Shown here in pieces: positions 33,193 through 41,868 of a stretch of 64,000 nt of DNA. A program made the translations under genes and the position numbers. The DNA comes from JADJPF01 sp964492845 (lineage in GTDB: Bacteria; Acidobacteriota; Blastocatellia; Chloracidobacteriales; JADJPF01): contig CAZBMZ010000001.1 of the NCBI GenBank assembly GCA_964492845.1, positions 186,001-250,000 of the forward strand. Direction: 5' to 3'. Numbering within the stretch: position 1 is the first letter of the stretch; every line of letters begins with the position of its first letter. A model generated the notes under the pieces. It was not told where the DNA came from and made no database searches. It saw only the letters and a list, made by a program, of their open reading frames with translations.

Positions 33193-36100
33193 TTAGAAAT
33201 TAAGTCTAAACCCAAATTGGAATTGACGAGGTGAGAAAGCATTAAGGAAACGCTCTCTTGGAGCAACAAAGCGTCCACCATCATCTTGAGAAGGTAGATT
33301 AAATGTACCGGCTGCGGTTCTTGGGAAAATACGATTAATGTCACTGATGTTAACACGGTTAAAGAGGTTAAAGCATTCTGCAAGTAGTTGAACACGGAAT
33401 TTATCTTTGAAAATAAAATTACGTGTAAGACGTAGGTCTACGTTAGCAAATCCTGGGCTAATACCAGCATTACGAGCTAAAAATGCAGGACGATCTCCAG
33501 CAGGTTGATCACCATCAAGGTTTAAGTCTTGACCTGCTAGTAAGTTATAGGGACGGCCAGAATTTAGAGTCATAATTGTAGACAATTGTAAATCTTTGGT
33601 TATAGGACTTTTAACAAAACCAAAATCTACTGTGCTAGATAAAACAAAACGGCTACGTACATCTTGCAAGGAAAGACCACGTTCTTGGCGGATATTAAGA
33701 GAGTTGTTGATTTCGCTTAAGTCAGAACGTAAATCAATGAAGTTATCAATTGATTTAGAGAAGGTATAGTTAAGGAAGATAGAAAAGTTGTTAGCTAATC
33801 TTCTGTTAAGAGTTAAGGTTAAACCATGGAAATAGCTGTCAAATGAAGATTCAAATTGGAAGTTAGTTCCATTGGTTGGGTCTACTCTACCCATAAGCGC
33901 GCTATCAATTGGGTTAGCAACTGGGCGTACAATAGGGTTAATGTCTCTTTGTGAAAGTAGTTTAAGACCTCTTACATAGTTATAACCAGCAGAGAATACA
34001 GTATTGTTGCCAATAATATAATCAAAGCCTAAGCTAACTTGTTGGGTATAGCTATTTCTAATGTTATCATCATAGGTAAATCTACGGTTAAGTTGTGGAA
34101 CAAAATTTATTCCTGGAGGAAGAGTTGTTGATTCTGGGAATGCTCTTGTTGGTAAAGTACCAGGAATGATTGAGAATGGGAAAGGTAAGAGCAATTGTTG
34201 TAATTGGTTTGTAACACTACGACCGATTACAAATGCTGGGCCAGTAACAGAAGCAGCAAAGAATAAACCATAAGAAGCACGAATGCTTAATTTAGGTAAT
34301 TGATTTGGACGAAATGCAATTGCTACTCTAGGAGCAAGATTACCGCTATTTTCTGGCATAAAGCGTAGAGTATTGCGGTCATAACGTGCGCCTAATTTTA
34401 AGGTAAAGTTAGGTTTAAGTTTGAAATCATTTTGAGCAAAGAAGCTTAATTGAGTAGTATCAACTTCAATACGTGGTTCGCCAAATCCTTGGATATAGGC
34501 AGTTGGTAAAGAAAGTTGTGTTAAAGGTAATACTGGAAAACCAGGTACTAAGTTAGGTAGTTGAATAGAAGCAACTTGTAAGAAAGCTTGTTGTGCTACA
34601 CTACGTGAACCTGGGTCAAAAGCTTCTAATCCGGTAAAGTTAGGTAGACCGGGAATACCTGTTAAAGCAGAAAAGTTAATTGGGTTATAGAGAGCAAAAC
34701 CACCACCAAAAACTGGAACAGAGGTTTTAAGGTTTGGTGTATTTGTATAGTTAACATCAACACCAAATTTACCGGTATAGATACCTTTGGTAATAGTTGA
34801 AGTATTAACAAATTGGTAAACGCGCAAGTCACGTGGTTGAGGTGAGAAGGTGCTACGACCAGCTTGGAATAAACCTTCTGGGCCTACTACACGAACTTGT
34901 GGGCCTTGGTTAAAAGGATCTACTGCTTGGTCACGTTGAGTATAGATAAAACGTGTTTCATTAACAAATCCTAGCTTAGTACCAACATAAGTGTTATTAG
35001 CTGCAATAGTATTATCATCTAAGCGTTGTGTACTAGCACCGCTTTCAGCTATTAATGCTCCAAATGGTTCAAAAGAACCGCTATATGAGCCACCATAGTT
35101 GTAACGTACCCAAAGATTGTCACGGTCACTTACTCTAATATCAGAACGAGCAAGAATAGTTGTATTACCAATAGAGAATGGTACTGGGCCATTACGATCA
35201 CCAGGGAAACCATTTCTATTTAATGCTCTGATAGATTGGTCAGAAATAGTAACAAAATTATTTTGGGAAATAGTTAATCTTTCAAAAGATAAAAAGTAAA
35301 AAGCTTTATCTTTTTTGATTGGGCCACTTAAAAATGAACCAAATTGATATTGTTTATATTCTGGTTCAAATGGAGCAAACACGTCTCTAGCACTAGTGCT
35401 ATCATTACGAATTAGTCCAAATATATTGCCATGAATGTCATTACCGCCGCCTTTGGTTACAATATTAACTACACCACCTAAAGCACGGCCAAATTCAGCA
35501 GAATAGCTATCGCTAACTACTTGGAATTCTTGGATTGCGTCTTGGCTAAATGTTGAGCGTACTGAGCCAGTACCAAGGTCATTATTGTCAAGACCATCAA
35601 TGGTAATGTTATTTACACGGCCATTTTGACCATTAAAAGAAAGGCCAGAAGTTGCTGCCGCACCTTGTGCAGGTACACGGTCAGCAGTAACACGAGGAGA
35701 AGTTAAAGAAAAATCTAAGAAGTTACGTTTATTGATGGGCAAACTTTGTATACGTTGAGTATCAATATTTGTACTATTTTCTGTCTTAGCTTCTTCTATA
35801 ACTGTGTTGGTAGTTACTTCAATAATTTCTGAAGTGCTACCAATCGTCATACTAAAGTCTAGTTTTAAGGATGTTCCCAAAGATAATTGTAGTTGAGATG
35901 TTTGTGTAGTAAAGCCGTCTGCTACGGCGGTTATCTCATAATTACCTGGGGTTAATTGTGAAAGTAAATAACTACCATTTTCATCAGTAGTTATTTCACG
36001 AACTAAATTAGTCTCGATATTTCTTGCTTTTACTGTAACTCCTGGGATAACGCCACCTTGTTCATCTGTGACAATGCCAGAGAGTCCAGCACTAGTTGCG

Positions 36101-36195
36101 CCACCTTGAGCCATGACTAACATATGTGAGCCAAAACCCAGAGTTACCATTAGCAATATGAGACTAGATAATAGTACTCGCGCTGCTTGGTACAT
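33193..36195 (-). CDS. TonB-dependent receptor, Oar-like, with carboxypeptidase-regulatory-like domain
   Basis: 1000 residues from the ATG at 36195, which has GGAGG 6 nt upstream (a TTG further out overlaps that site and is rejected). Signal peptide at about 1-30. The CarboxypepD_reg-like beta domain (about 35-115) has GIVTDEQGGVIPGVTVKARN and GNYEITAVADGF. A plug domain follows (LPINKRNFLDFSLTSPRV, TIDGLDNND, EFQVVSDSYSAEFGRALGGV) and then a long outer-membrane barrel ending FQFGFRLNF with terminal Phe. It should import a large ligand with TonB energy. The substrate cannot be read from sequence. Close paralogue of the receptor at 36480. Confidence 0.9.
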   Translation of the reverse strand: MYQAARVLLSSLILLMVTLGFGSHMLVMAQGGATSAGLSGIVTDEQGGVIPGVTVKARNIETNLVREITTDENGSYLLSQLTPGNYEITAVADGFTTQTSQLQLSLGTSLKLDFSMTIGSTSEIIEVTTNTVIEEAKTENSTNIDTQRIQSLPINKRNFLDFSLTSPRVTADRVPAQGAAATSGLSFNGQNGRVNNITIDGLDNNDLGTGSVRSTFSQDAIQEFQVVSDSYSAEFGRALGGVVNIVTKGGGNDIHGNIFGLIRNDSTSARDVFAPFEPEYKQYQFGSFLSGPIKKDKAFYFLSFERLTISQNNFVTISDQSIRALNRNGFPGDRNGPVPFSIGNTTILARSDIRVSDRDNLWVRYNYGGSYSGSFEPFGALIAESGASTQRLDDNTIAANNTYVGTKLGFVNETRFIYTQRDQAVDPFNQGPQVRVVGPEGLFQAGRSTFSPQPRDLRVYQFVNTSTITKGIYTGKFGVDVNYTNTPNLKTSVPVFGGGFALYNPINFSALTGIPGLPNFTGLEAFDPGSRSVAQQAFLQVASIQLPNLVPGFPVLPLTQLSLPTAYIQGFGEPRIEVDTTQLSFFAQNDFKLKPNFTLKLGARYDRNTLRFMPENSGNLAPRVAIAFRPNQLPKLSIRASYGLFFAASVTGPAFVIGRSVTNQLQQLLLPFPFSIIPGTLPTRAFPESTTLPPGINFVPQLNRRFTYDDNIRNSYTQQVSLGFDYIIGNNTVFSAGYNYVRGLKLLSQRDINPIVRPVANPIDSALMGRVDPTNGTNFQFESSFDSYFHGLTLTLNRRLANNFSIFLNYTFSKSIDNFIDLRSDLSEINNSLNIRQERGLSLQDVRSRFVLSSTVDFGFVKSPITKDLQLSTIMTLNSGRPYNLLAGQDLNLDGDQPAGDRPAFLARNAGISPGFANVDLRLTRNFIFKDKFRVQLLAECFNLFNRVNISDINRIFPRTAAGTFNLPSQDDGGRFVAPRERFLNAFSPRQFQFGFRLNF

Positions 36196-36368
36196 TCTTT
36201 CCTCCAAAAAATTAAAATAGAGTGATTGTAAACTTACTAAAATGTTTTATTAAAACCTGATCTGTTATTAAATTTGTTATTGATTTAGTCTGAAAGCCAG
36301 CCTTTATCAACAAACAAATAACTGTATTTAGCTTTTTTGATTTACGCTAGTATACTGGTAACAAGAAA

Positions 36369-36381
36369 GTGGTTCAACCAC
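36369..36381. promoter_or_regulatory. 13-bp dyad upstream of the receptor gene at 33193-36195
   Basis: GTGGTT-C-AACCAC is a perfect inverted repeat about 175 nt upstream of the receptor start, in an otherwise featureless AT-rich region. Candidate operator; no equivalent was seen before the other two receptor genes. Confidence 0.35.
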
Positions 36382-36440
36382 ATTTTGAGATTAAGATAAA
36401 TTAATTTTAGAGAATAGTTTAAATTTTTATCTAATAAAAT

Positions 36441-36474
36441 TATCAGTCAATAAGCTTAAGCTTATTGACTGATA
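36441..36474 (-). terminator. 34-bp perfect palindrome after the second TonB receptor gene
   Basis: Left half TATCAGTCAATAAGCTT is exactly mirrored, with no interruption, and begins 6 nt after the stop codon at 36480. As RNA it would form a long hairpin followed by ATTTTATT, so it probably terminates the receptor transcript. As DNA it is a perfect dyad that could also bind a dimeric protein. Confidence 0.7.
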
Positions 36475-36479
36475 TTAAA

Positions 36480-39400
36480 CTAAAAGTTTAGCCTTAATCC
36501 CAATTGAATTTGACGAGGAGAAAATGCAGAGACAAATTGTTGTGGATTAGTAGTAAAGCGATTTCCATCTTTAGCAGGTAAATTAAAGTTACCTTGGCTA
36601 TCAGGTGGAAATATTCGTGCTACATCATTAATGTTAGTTCGGTTAAAAAGGTTAAAAATTTCTACAAAACCTTGAAAACGAAACTTTTCTTTATAAGAAA
36701 TAGTTCTGCTAAAACGTATATCTACGTTAGCAAAACCTGGAGTTAATCCAGAATTTCTTGCAATAGGAGTGCCTCCAACTAAGGGACGATCACCTACGGG
36801 ATTATCATTATTTCGGTTTAAGTCTACACCAGCCAATAAATTATAAGGTCTACCAGAATTTAAGTTAATAATGGTAGAAAGTTGATAGTCTTTTAGCAAA
36901 GGATTATTGGTAAAACCTATATCAAATAAACCTGATAAAACAAATCGACTACGTACATCTTGGAGTGAAAGACCTCTTTCTTGACGAGGATTAAGCGGAT
37001 CAACGGTTTCTTGTAAGTCTGTACGTACATCAATAAAGTTATCTATTCCTTTAGAGAAAGTATAGTGAGCAAGTACAGCAAATCGATTGGAAAAACGACG
37101 ATTAACAGATAATGTTAAAGAATGGAAATAGCTATCAAAAGCTGATTCAAATTGGAAAAGATCCCCTTTTGTTGGATCAACACGCCCTACTAGAGCATTT
37201 ATAGCTGGATTTGGCGAAGCAGGATTTACTATTGGGTTAATATTACGAACGGAAAATAGCTTAACTCCTCTAACATATTGATAACCAGCAGAAATAATTG
37301 TATTTGCGCCAACTAAATAATCTGCTCCAAAGCTCACTTGTTGAGTGTAGCTATTACGAAGACCTTTTTGATATTGGAAAGATTGTGTTAGTTGTGGAAC
37401 AATGGTTAATCCAGCAGGAGGAACGCTATTAGAATCAGGAAATTTATTTCCGGGTTGGGAAAAAGCTAAAATAGAGAATGGAAAAAATAAATTAGGTAGT
37501 ACTAAGGAATTTGATCCTGTAGTAGTTTGTACAGCAAAAGCAGCACCAGCAACTTGAATGCCTGCAAAGAAAAGACCATAAGAACCACGTAAACTTAATT
37601 TAGGTAAAAAACCTGGTCTATAGCTAAAACCAACACGAGGGCTAAAATTGCCGTTATTATTTGGCTGAAATCTAACACGATTCAAATCATATCTTAAACC
37701 TGCTTTAATCAATAAATTTGAGCGAAGCTTAATTTCATCTTGAACAAATAAAGAAAATAGTTTTTGAGGTACAACTAATGAAGTATCGCCAAAACCTTGA
37801 ACATAGGCTGCTGGTAAAGAAAGATTTGTTAAAGGTAAAACAGGAAATCCTGGCACCATTTGAGGAAGTAGTCCAGATAATCCTATAAGAAAAGCTTGTT
37901 GTTCTGGAGTACGTGAGCCAGGGTCAAAAGCTTGTAGGCCGCTAAAAACGGGTAGACCGGGTATACCTGTTAAAGCTGGGAAATCTATTGGGAAAAAGAA
38001 AGCTAGTCCACCAGGAAATATTGGTACGTTAGTTTTCTTATCTGGTAAGTCAGCAAAAATATAATCAAAGCCAAACTTTAGAGTTTGGCGGCCACGTGTC
38101 AAAGTTGTATTGTTAAGAATCTGGTAGTTTCTTTGTTCTCTAAATTGAGGTAAAAAAGTGCTGCGTCCAAATGTTACTTGTCCTTCTGGTGCAATAATAC
38201 GAACTTGTGGGCCAGGATCTACTTCTCTAACAGACTGATTTCGTCGTCCATATAAAAAGCGAGTTTCATTAACTAAATTTAAGCCAGTATTTAAGTAAGT
38301 ATTAGTGATAGCAATAGAGTTATCATCTAATTCTTGAATACCACTATTTGATTGTGCTACTAAACCTCCAAAAGGTTCTAAAGCACTATTGGTACTTCCA
38401 CCAAAATTATATCTAATATATAAATTATCATTCGGGTTTAATTGGATATCACTACGCACTAAAGCCGTAGTAGTGCCAAGGCTTTGACCCAATGGGCCAT
38501 TGCTAATGGAAAAGCCATTACGCCTAATAGCGTTAATAGTATTGTCACTAATAGTAACAAAATTATTTTGTTGAATAGAAAGTCTTTCAAAAGCAGCAAA
38601 ATAAAAAGCTTTATTTTTTTTGATAGGCCCACTTAAACTAGCACCAAATTGATATTGTTCAAATTCAGGTTCAAATGGAGCAAAAACGTCTCTAGCACTA
38701 GTTGAATCATTGCGGTTAAAGAAAAACAAACCGCCACGATATTCATTACCACCACCACGAGTAACAATATTAATTACACCGCCTAAAGCGCGGCCAAATT
38801 CGGCTGAGTAACTATCTGACACAACTTGGAATTCTTGAACAGCTTCTTGACTAAATGTTGAACGTACTGAACTAGAAGCTAGGTCATTATTGTCTAGTCC
38901 ATCAATGGTAATATTGTTAGCACGGGCTGTTTGACCATTGACAGAAAAACCAGAAGTTGCCGATGCTCCTTGAGAAGGAATTCTATCAGTAGTAACACGA
39001 GGAGTTGTAAGAGAAAAGTCTAAGAAATTTCTTCTATTAATTGGTAAAGAATCTATCCTACCACGATCAATATTTGTACTATTTTCTGTTCTGCTTGCGT
39101 CCATTAAGTTGCCTGCTTGAACTTCTACTACTTCAGTTGTAGTACCAATACGCATAAGAAAGTTAAATTCTGTATTTGTTCCTAAAGCTAAATTAAGTTG
39201 TGTCGTTTGAGTAATAAATCCTTCTACTACGGCTGACACTTCATAATTACCGGGGGGGAGTTGAATAATTAAATAACGGCCATCTTCTAAAGAAACTACT
39301 TCTCTAGAAGCATTAGTTTCCAAATTTTTAGCTGTTATGGTAACTCCACCAACTACCGCATCTTGTTCATCTGTTATTACTCCTGAAATGCTTGCAGTAG

Positions 39401-39494
39401 TTGAGCTATTTTGCGCCCAACTACTTATAGGTAAAACAAATAGCACCAGCAGCAACGCCAGACCTGAGATCAGTTTCTGGAGTATCTGATACAT
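36480..39494 (-). CDS. TonB-dependent receptor, Oar-like (tandem paralogue)
   Basis: 1004 residues. AAGGAG 7 nt before the ATG at 39494. Signal peptide ending SSWAQ. The regulatory-like domain (GVITDEQDAVVGGVTITAKN), plug (LPINRRNFLDFSLTTPRV, TIDGLDNNDLASSS) and barrel with conserved RQERGLSLQDVRSRFVLSG match the neighbouring receptor along its whole length; terminal residues IQLGLRLNF. The pair arose by duplication. No TonB, ExbB or SusD-like partner is adjacent, as is common for Acidobacteria receptors. Confidence 0.9.
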   Translation of the reverse strand: MYQILQKLISGLALLLVLFVLPISSWAQNSSTTASISGVITDEQDAVVGGVTITAKNLETNASREVVSLEDGRYLIIQLPPGNYEVSAVVEGFITQTTQLNLALGTNTEFNFLMRIGTTTEVVEVQAGNLMDASRTENSTNIDRGRIDSLPINRRNFLDFSLTTPRVTTDRIPSQGASATSGFSVNGQTARANNITIDGLDNNDLASSSVRSTFSQEAVQEFQVVSDSYSAEFGRALGGVINIVTRGGGNEYRGGLFFFNRNDSTSARDVFAPFEPEFEQYQFGASLSGPIKKNKAFYFAAFERLSIQQNNFVTISDNTINAIRRNGFSISNGPLGQSLGTTTALVRSDIQLNPNDNLYIRYNFGGSTNSALEPFGGLVAQSNSGIQELDDNSIAITNTYLNTGLNLVNETRFLYGRRNQSVREVDPGPQVRIIAPEGQVTFGRSTFLPQFREQRNYQILNNTTLTRGRQTLKFGFDYIFADLPDKKTNVPIFPGGLAFFFPIDFPALTGIPGLPVFSGLQAFDPGSRTPEQQAFLIGLSGLLPQMVPGFPVLPLTNLSLPAAYVQGFGDTSLVVPQKLFSLFVQDEIKLRSNLLIKAGLRYDLNRVRFQPNNNGNFSPRVGFSYRPGFLPKLSLRGSYGLFFAGIQVAGAAFAVQTTTGSNSLVLPNLFFPFSILAFSQPGNKFPDSNSVPPAGLTIVPQLTQSFQYQKGLRNSYTQQVSFGADYLVGANTIISAGYQYVRGVKLFSVRNINPIVNPASPNPAINALVGRVDPTKGDLFQFESAFDSYFHSLTLSVNRRFSNRFAVLAHYTFSKGIDNFIDVRTDLQETVDPLNPRQERGLSLQDVRSRFVLSGLFDIGFTNNPLLKDYQLSTIINLNSGRPYNLLAGVDLNRNNDNPVGDRPLVGGTPIARNSGLTPGFANVDIRFSRTISYKEKFRFQGFVEIFNLFNRTNINDVARIFPPDSQGNFNLPAKDGNRFTTNPQQFVSAFSPRQIQLGLRLNF

Positions 39495-39629
39495 TTTTTT
39501 CTCCTTGGTGAATTTTTAGGGCTTATAGTTATTTTTAGGGGATATGCTTATTATGGGTTTTAGCAAAATAAAGGTCAATTAGTTGTACCATTCCAAATCA
39601 TCCTACTTTATTTAATACTAAAAAGCTTC

Positions 39630-39848
39630 TTAAGTAGAATTTTTGTTAGTAGAAGAGTTGGGAAAGGCTTTTTCTTTAAGTTTTTCTGCTAGACTTTCAT
39701 GGTCGGTTTCTTCAGGATGATGATGAGATTGGCTTAAAAAATTGGTAATACGGTCTACCATATCTAAATACTCAGCCTTACAGGAGTGTTTTTCTCCTAC
39801 AAGTAACCAAGCTCCACATAGATTGCAATGATAACTTTTTATACTCAT
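39630..39848 (-). CDS. Small zinc-finger-like protein
   Basis: 72 residues. Cys8, Cys11 and Cys23 with His (CNLCGAWLLVGEKHSC) suggest a single zinc knuckle; a His/Glu-rich middle (SHHHPEETDHE) and a Lys/Ser tail follow. Unknown function. It lies 33 nt after another zinc-knuckle gene and together with it follows a PP2C phosphatase gene. Confidence 0.6.
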   Translation of the reverse strand: MSIKSYHCNLCGAWLLVGEKHSCKAEYLDMVDRITNFLSQSHHHPEETDHESLAEKLKEKAFPNSSTNKNST

Positions 39849-39881
39849 AAATCAATTGCTAATTTGTTCTAAAGGTTAAAT

Positions 39882-40091
39882 TTAATTAGGGTTCTCTTGT
39901 GCTTTTTTTATCATTTCTGCTAAAGGTGTTTCAGGCTCTTTTCCCTCTAACATTGCAATAAGTTCCTGATTCTCATACCAACAGCGGTTATGTAAAACTT
40001 CTGCACGACTATGAAAAGTTAGATTACGAGTTGAATCTAATGGACGAATTAAATTATTACAAACAGGACAAGGTGAACTACTTTGACGCAT
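39882..40091 (-). CDS. Small zinc-ribbon-like protein
   Basis: 69 residues. CPVCNNLI near the N-terminus and a later HNRCW give a C-x2-C...H-x2-C site. The rest is helical and acidic. GAGGAAAA ribosome site. 24 nt after the PP2C gene on the same strand, so co-expressed with it; possibly an accessory of that signalling unit. Confidence 0.65.
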   Translation of the reverse strand: MRQSSSPCPVCNNLIRPLDSTRNLTFHSRAEVLHNRCWYENQELIAMLEGKEPETPLAEMIKKAQENPN

Positions 40092-40115
40092 TTGATTTTC
40101 CTCAAAACCTAATTT

Positions 40116-41495
40116 TTATGAATGTTTTACAGCATTAAGAAATCGGCTACCAAGAATTTCTGCTACTCTTTGATAAACCATCATTGGTACACGAATAGCA
40201 ATATTTTCACTATCTTCACACCAAATTGTAGCATTACGTTGATTAGCTTGCGTTAGCATAGAGAGAGAAGCTGTAAAAAACTGTCTTCTAATTGGTACGT
40301 TATAGCCTAAGTCTTGAAGAATTTCATCATTAGAACGCATATCTGTAGGCGGAACAATAATAGCTAGCGTTGAACGTTGACCAGAATTTAGTTCAATCTC
40401 TACTCTATATCGTCCAGAAACTAACCAATAATGATATTGGGTTTCTGGCCCCTTTTCCCCTTGAAATACAAGTCCATCCCCCTTACGAAATACTATGTAA
40501 TCACCATAACGACCTAGCGACATTAAAGCTAATTTTTGTTGTTCTGTTTCTACAAAGTAATCAACAACAGCCATTGCCAACCAGTCTTGATAAGCTGCCT
40601 CACGCATTTTGCGCATAGGCTGGGCCTTGGTTTGAGTATCAGGATTAAACTTTGAAATAACATTAATAGAGTTGCTTATAGAGTCTTGAGCTTTGTTTTG
40701 AAGTGCTTCACCCTCAAATTGTGCAAGAATTACTGTAATATTGTCTTCGCCACCACGTTCTTTAGCTAGATTAATAAGGCGATGTGCTGCTATATCTAAA
40801 GAACTAGATTCATAAATAGTTGACTGTATTTCTTGGTTATCAACTTTTCCATATAGACCATCGGAACAAAGCAAAAATATATCTTGGTTTTGTAGCTTCA
40901 TTGAGCTACAAGCCACTTGTAAATGTTCTTGTTGTCCAATTGCTTGTAATAAAACATTTTTATAAGAACTTTTTTCTGCTGTTTCTTGGCTAATTGCTCC
41001 ACTATCTAGTAAAAATTGTAGAATAGTTTGATCATTGGTGAGTTGTCTCATTGAATTGTCACGGATAATATAGGCTCGACTATCGCCTACTTCAGAAACA
41101 TAAACCCAGTCACGCTCAATAAAAATTGATGTAACAGTTGCCCCCATTCCTTTTAGCGAAAGATCTAATTGTTGCTTTTGCCAAACAGCAAAATTAGCTG
41201 CTTCAATGGCTGCTTCTAACCTACTATGTGGAGAAAGTATTTTGGGAAGTTTAGGAATTTCTGTCATCAAAGCTTTAACTGTCATTGAACTAGCTACTTC
41301 TCCTCCTCTTGCTCCACCCATACCATCAGAAACAACTAAGAGTAAACTATTAGAGTCTATAGGTAAAGTTACTCGACATCGATCAGCTAAACGCTGACCT
41401 GTTTTAGGGTAAGCAATAACAAAAGCATCTTCGTTATTTTCTCGCACTAAACCTATGTCTGTAAGACCTACTATTGTAGAAGTAACAAAACCCAT
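40116..41495 (-). CDS. PP2C-family protein phosphatase with extra C-terminal domain
   Basis: 459 residues. The PP2C core (about 1-250) shows RENNEDAF, VVSDGMGGARGGEVAS, GMGATVTSIFI, VGDSRAYIIRD, LCSDGLYGKV and GGEDNITVILA, with all metal-binding Asp residues. It dephosphorylates Ser/Thr proteins with Mn/Mg. Residues about 295-459 form an additional domain that I do not recognise (FRKGDGLVFQGEKG, RYRVEIELNSGQRSTLAII). Divergent from the large Ser/Thr kinase gene at 41869, the classical antagonist pair. Confidence 0.9.
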   Translation of the reverse strand: MGFVTSTIVGLTDIGLVRENNEDAFVIAYPKTGQRLADRCRVTLPIDSNSLLLVVSDGMGGARGGEVASSMTVKALMTEIPKLPKILSPHSRLEAAIEAANFAVWQKQQLDLSLKGMGATVTSIFIERDWVYVSEVGDSRAYIIRDNSMRQLTNDQTILQFLLDSGAISQETAEKSSYKNVLLQAIGQQEHLQVACSSMKLQNQDIFLLCSDGLYGKVDNQEIQSTIYESSSLDIAAHRLINLAKERGGEDNITVILAQFEGEALQNKAQDSISNSINVISKFNPDTQTKAQPMRKMREAAYQDWLAMAVVDYFVETEQQKLALMSLGRYGDYIVFRKGDGLVFQGEKGPETQYHYWLVSGRYRVEIELNSGQRSTLAIIVPPTDMRSNDEILQDLGYNVPIRRQFFTASLSMLTQANQRNATIWCEDSENIAIRVPMMVYQRVAEILGSRFLNAVKHS

Positions 41496-41868
41496 ATAAA
41501 TCTACCACTTTCAACTTTTAATGTGAGGAATCAGTTTACTAACTTAAATTATTTGATGAGCTATATTAATATAGTTCTTTTTTTTCAACATGCTAAATAA
41601 CTGTAACTCGAAATTAATTGTTTTTCTTAGTTTTCTTTAAGAATATATTTTTCTCTTTGCTTTTACACAAGAAAAAATATTCTCTTTTATTAAAATTTTA
41701 TTATAAAGCGTGTAACTTTGTTGCTTTATTGCTGGTTATTAGACTATTCTTTCCTAACAAAAATTAATTTATATAAGAAACTTGCTTAGTATATCCTAGC
41801 ATTTTAGCTTGTAATTTATTTAAATCAATATCTTAAATTTATAGTGATATTCTGAGGTAATTAATTGA
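41496..41868. other. Divergent intergenic region between phosphatase and kinase genes
   Basis: 373 nt, very AT-rich. An imperfect inverted repeat (GAATATATTTTTCT near 41640 and AGAAAAAATATTC near 41690) lies in its middle and is a candidate shared regulatory site. GAGGT at 41854-41858 serves the kinase start. No consensus promoter was found. Confidence 0.35.
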
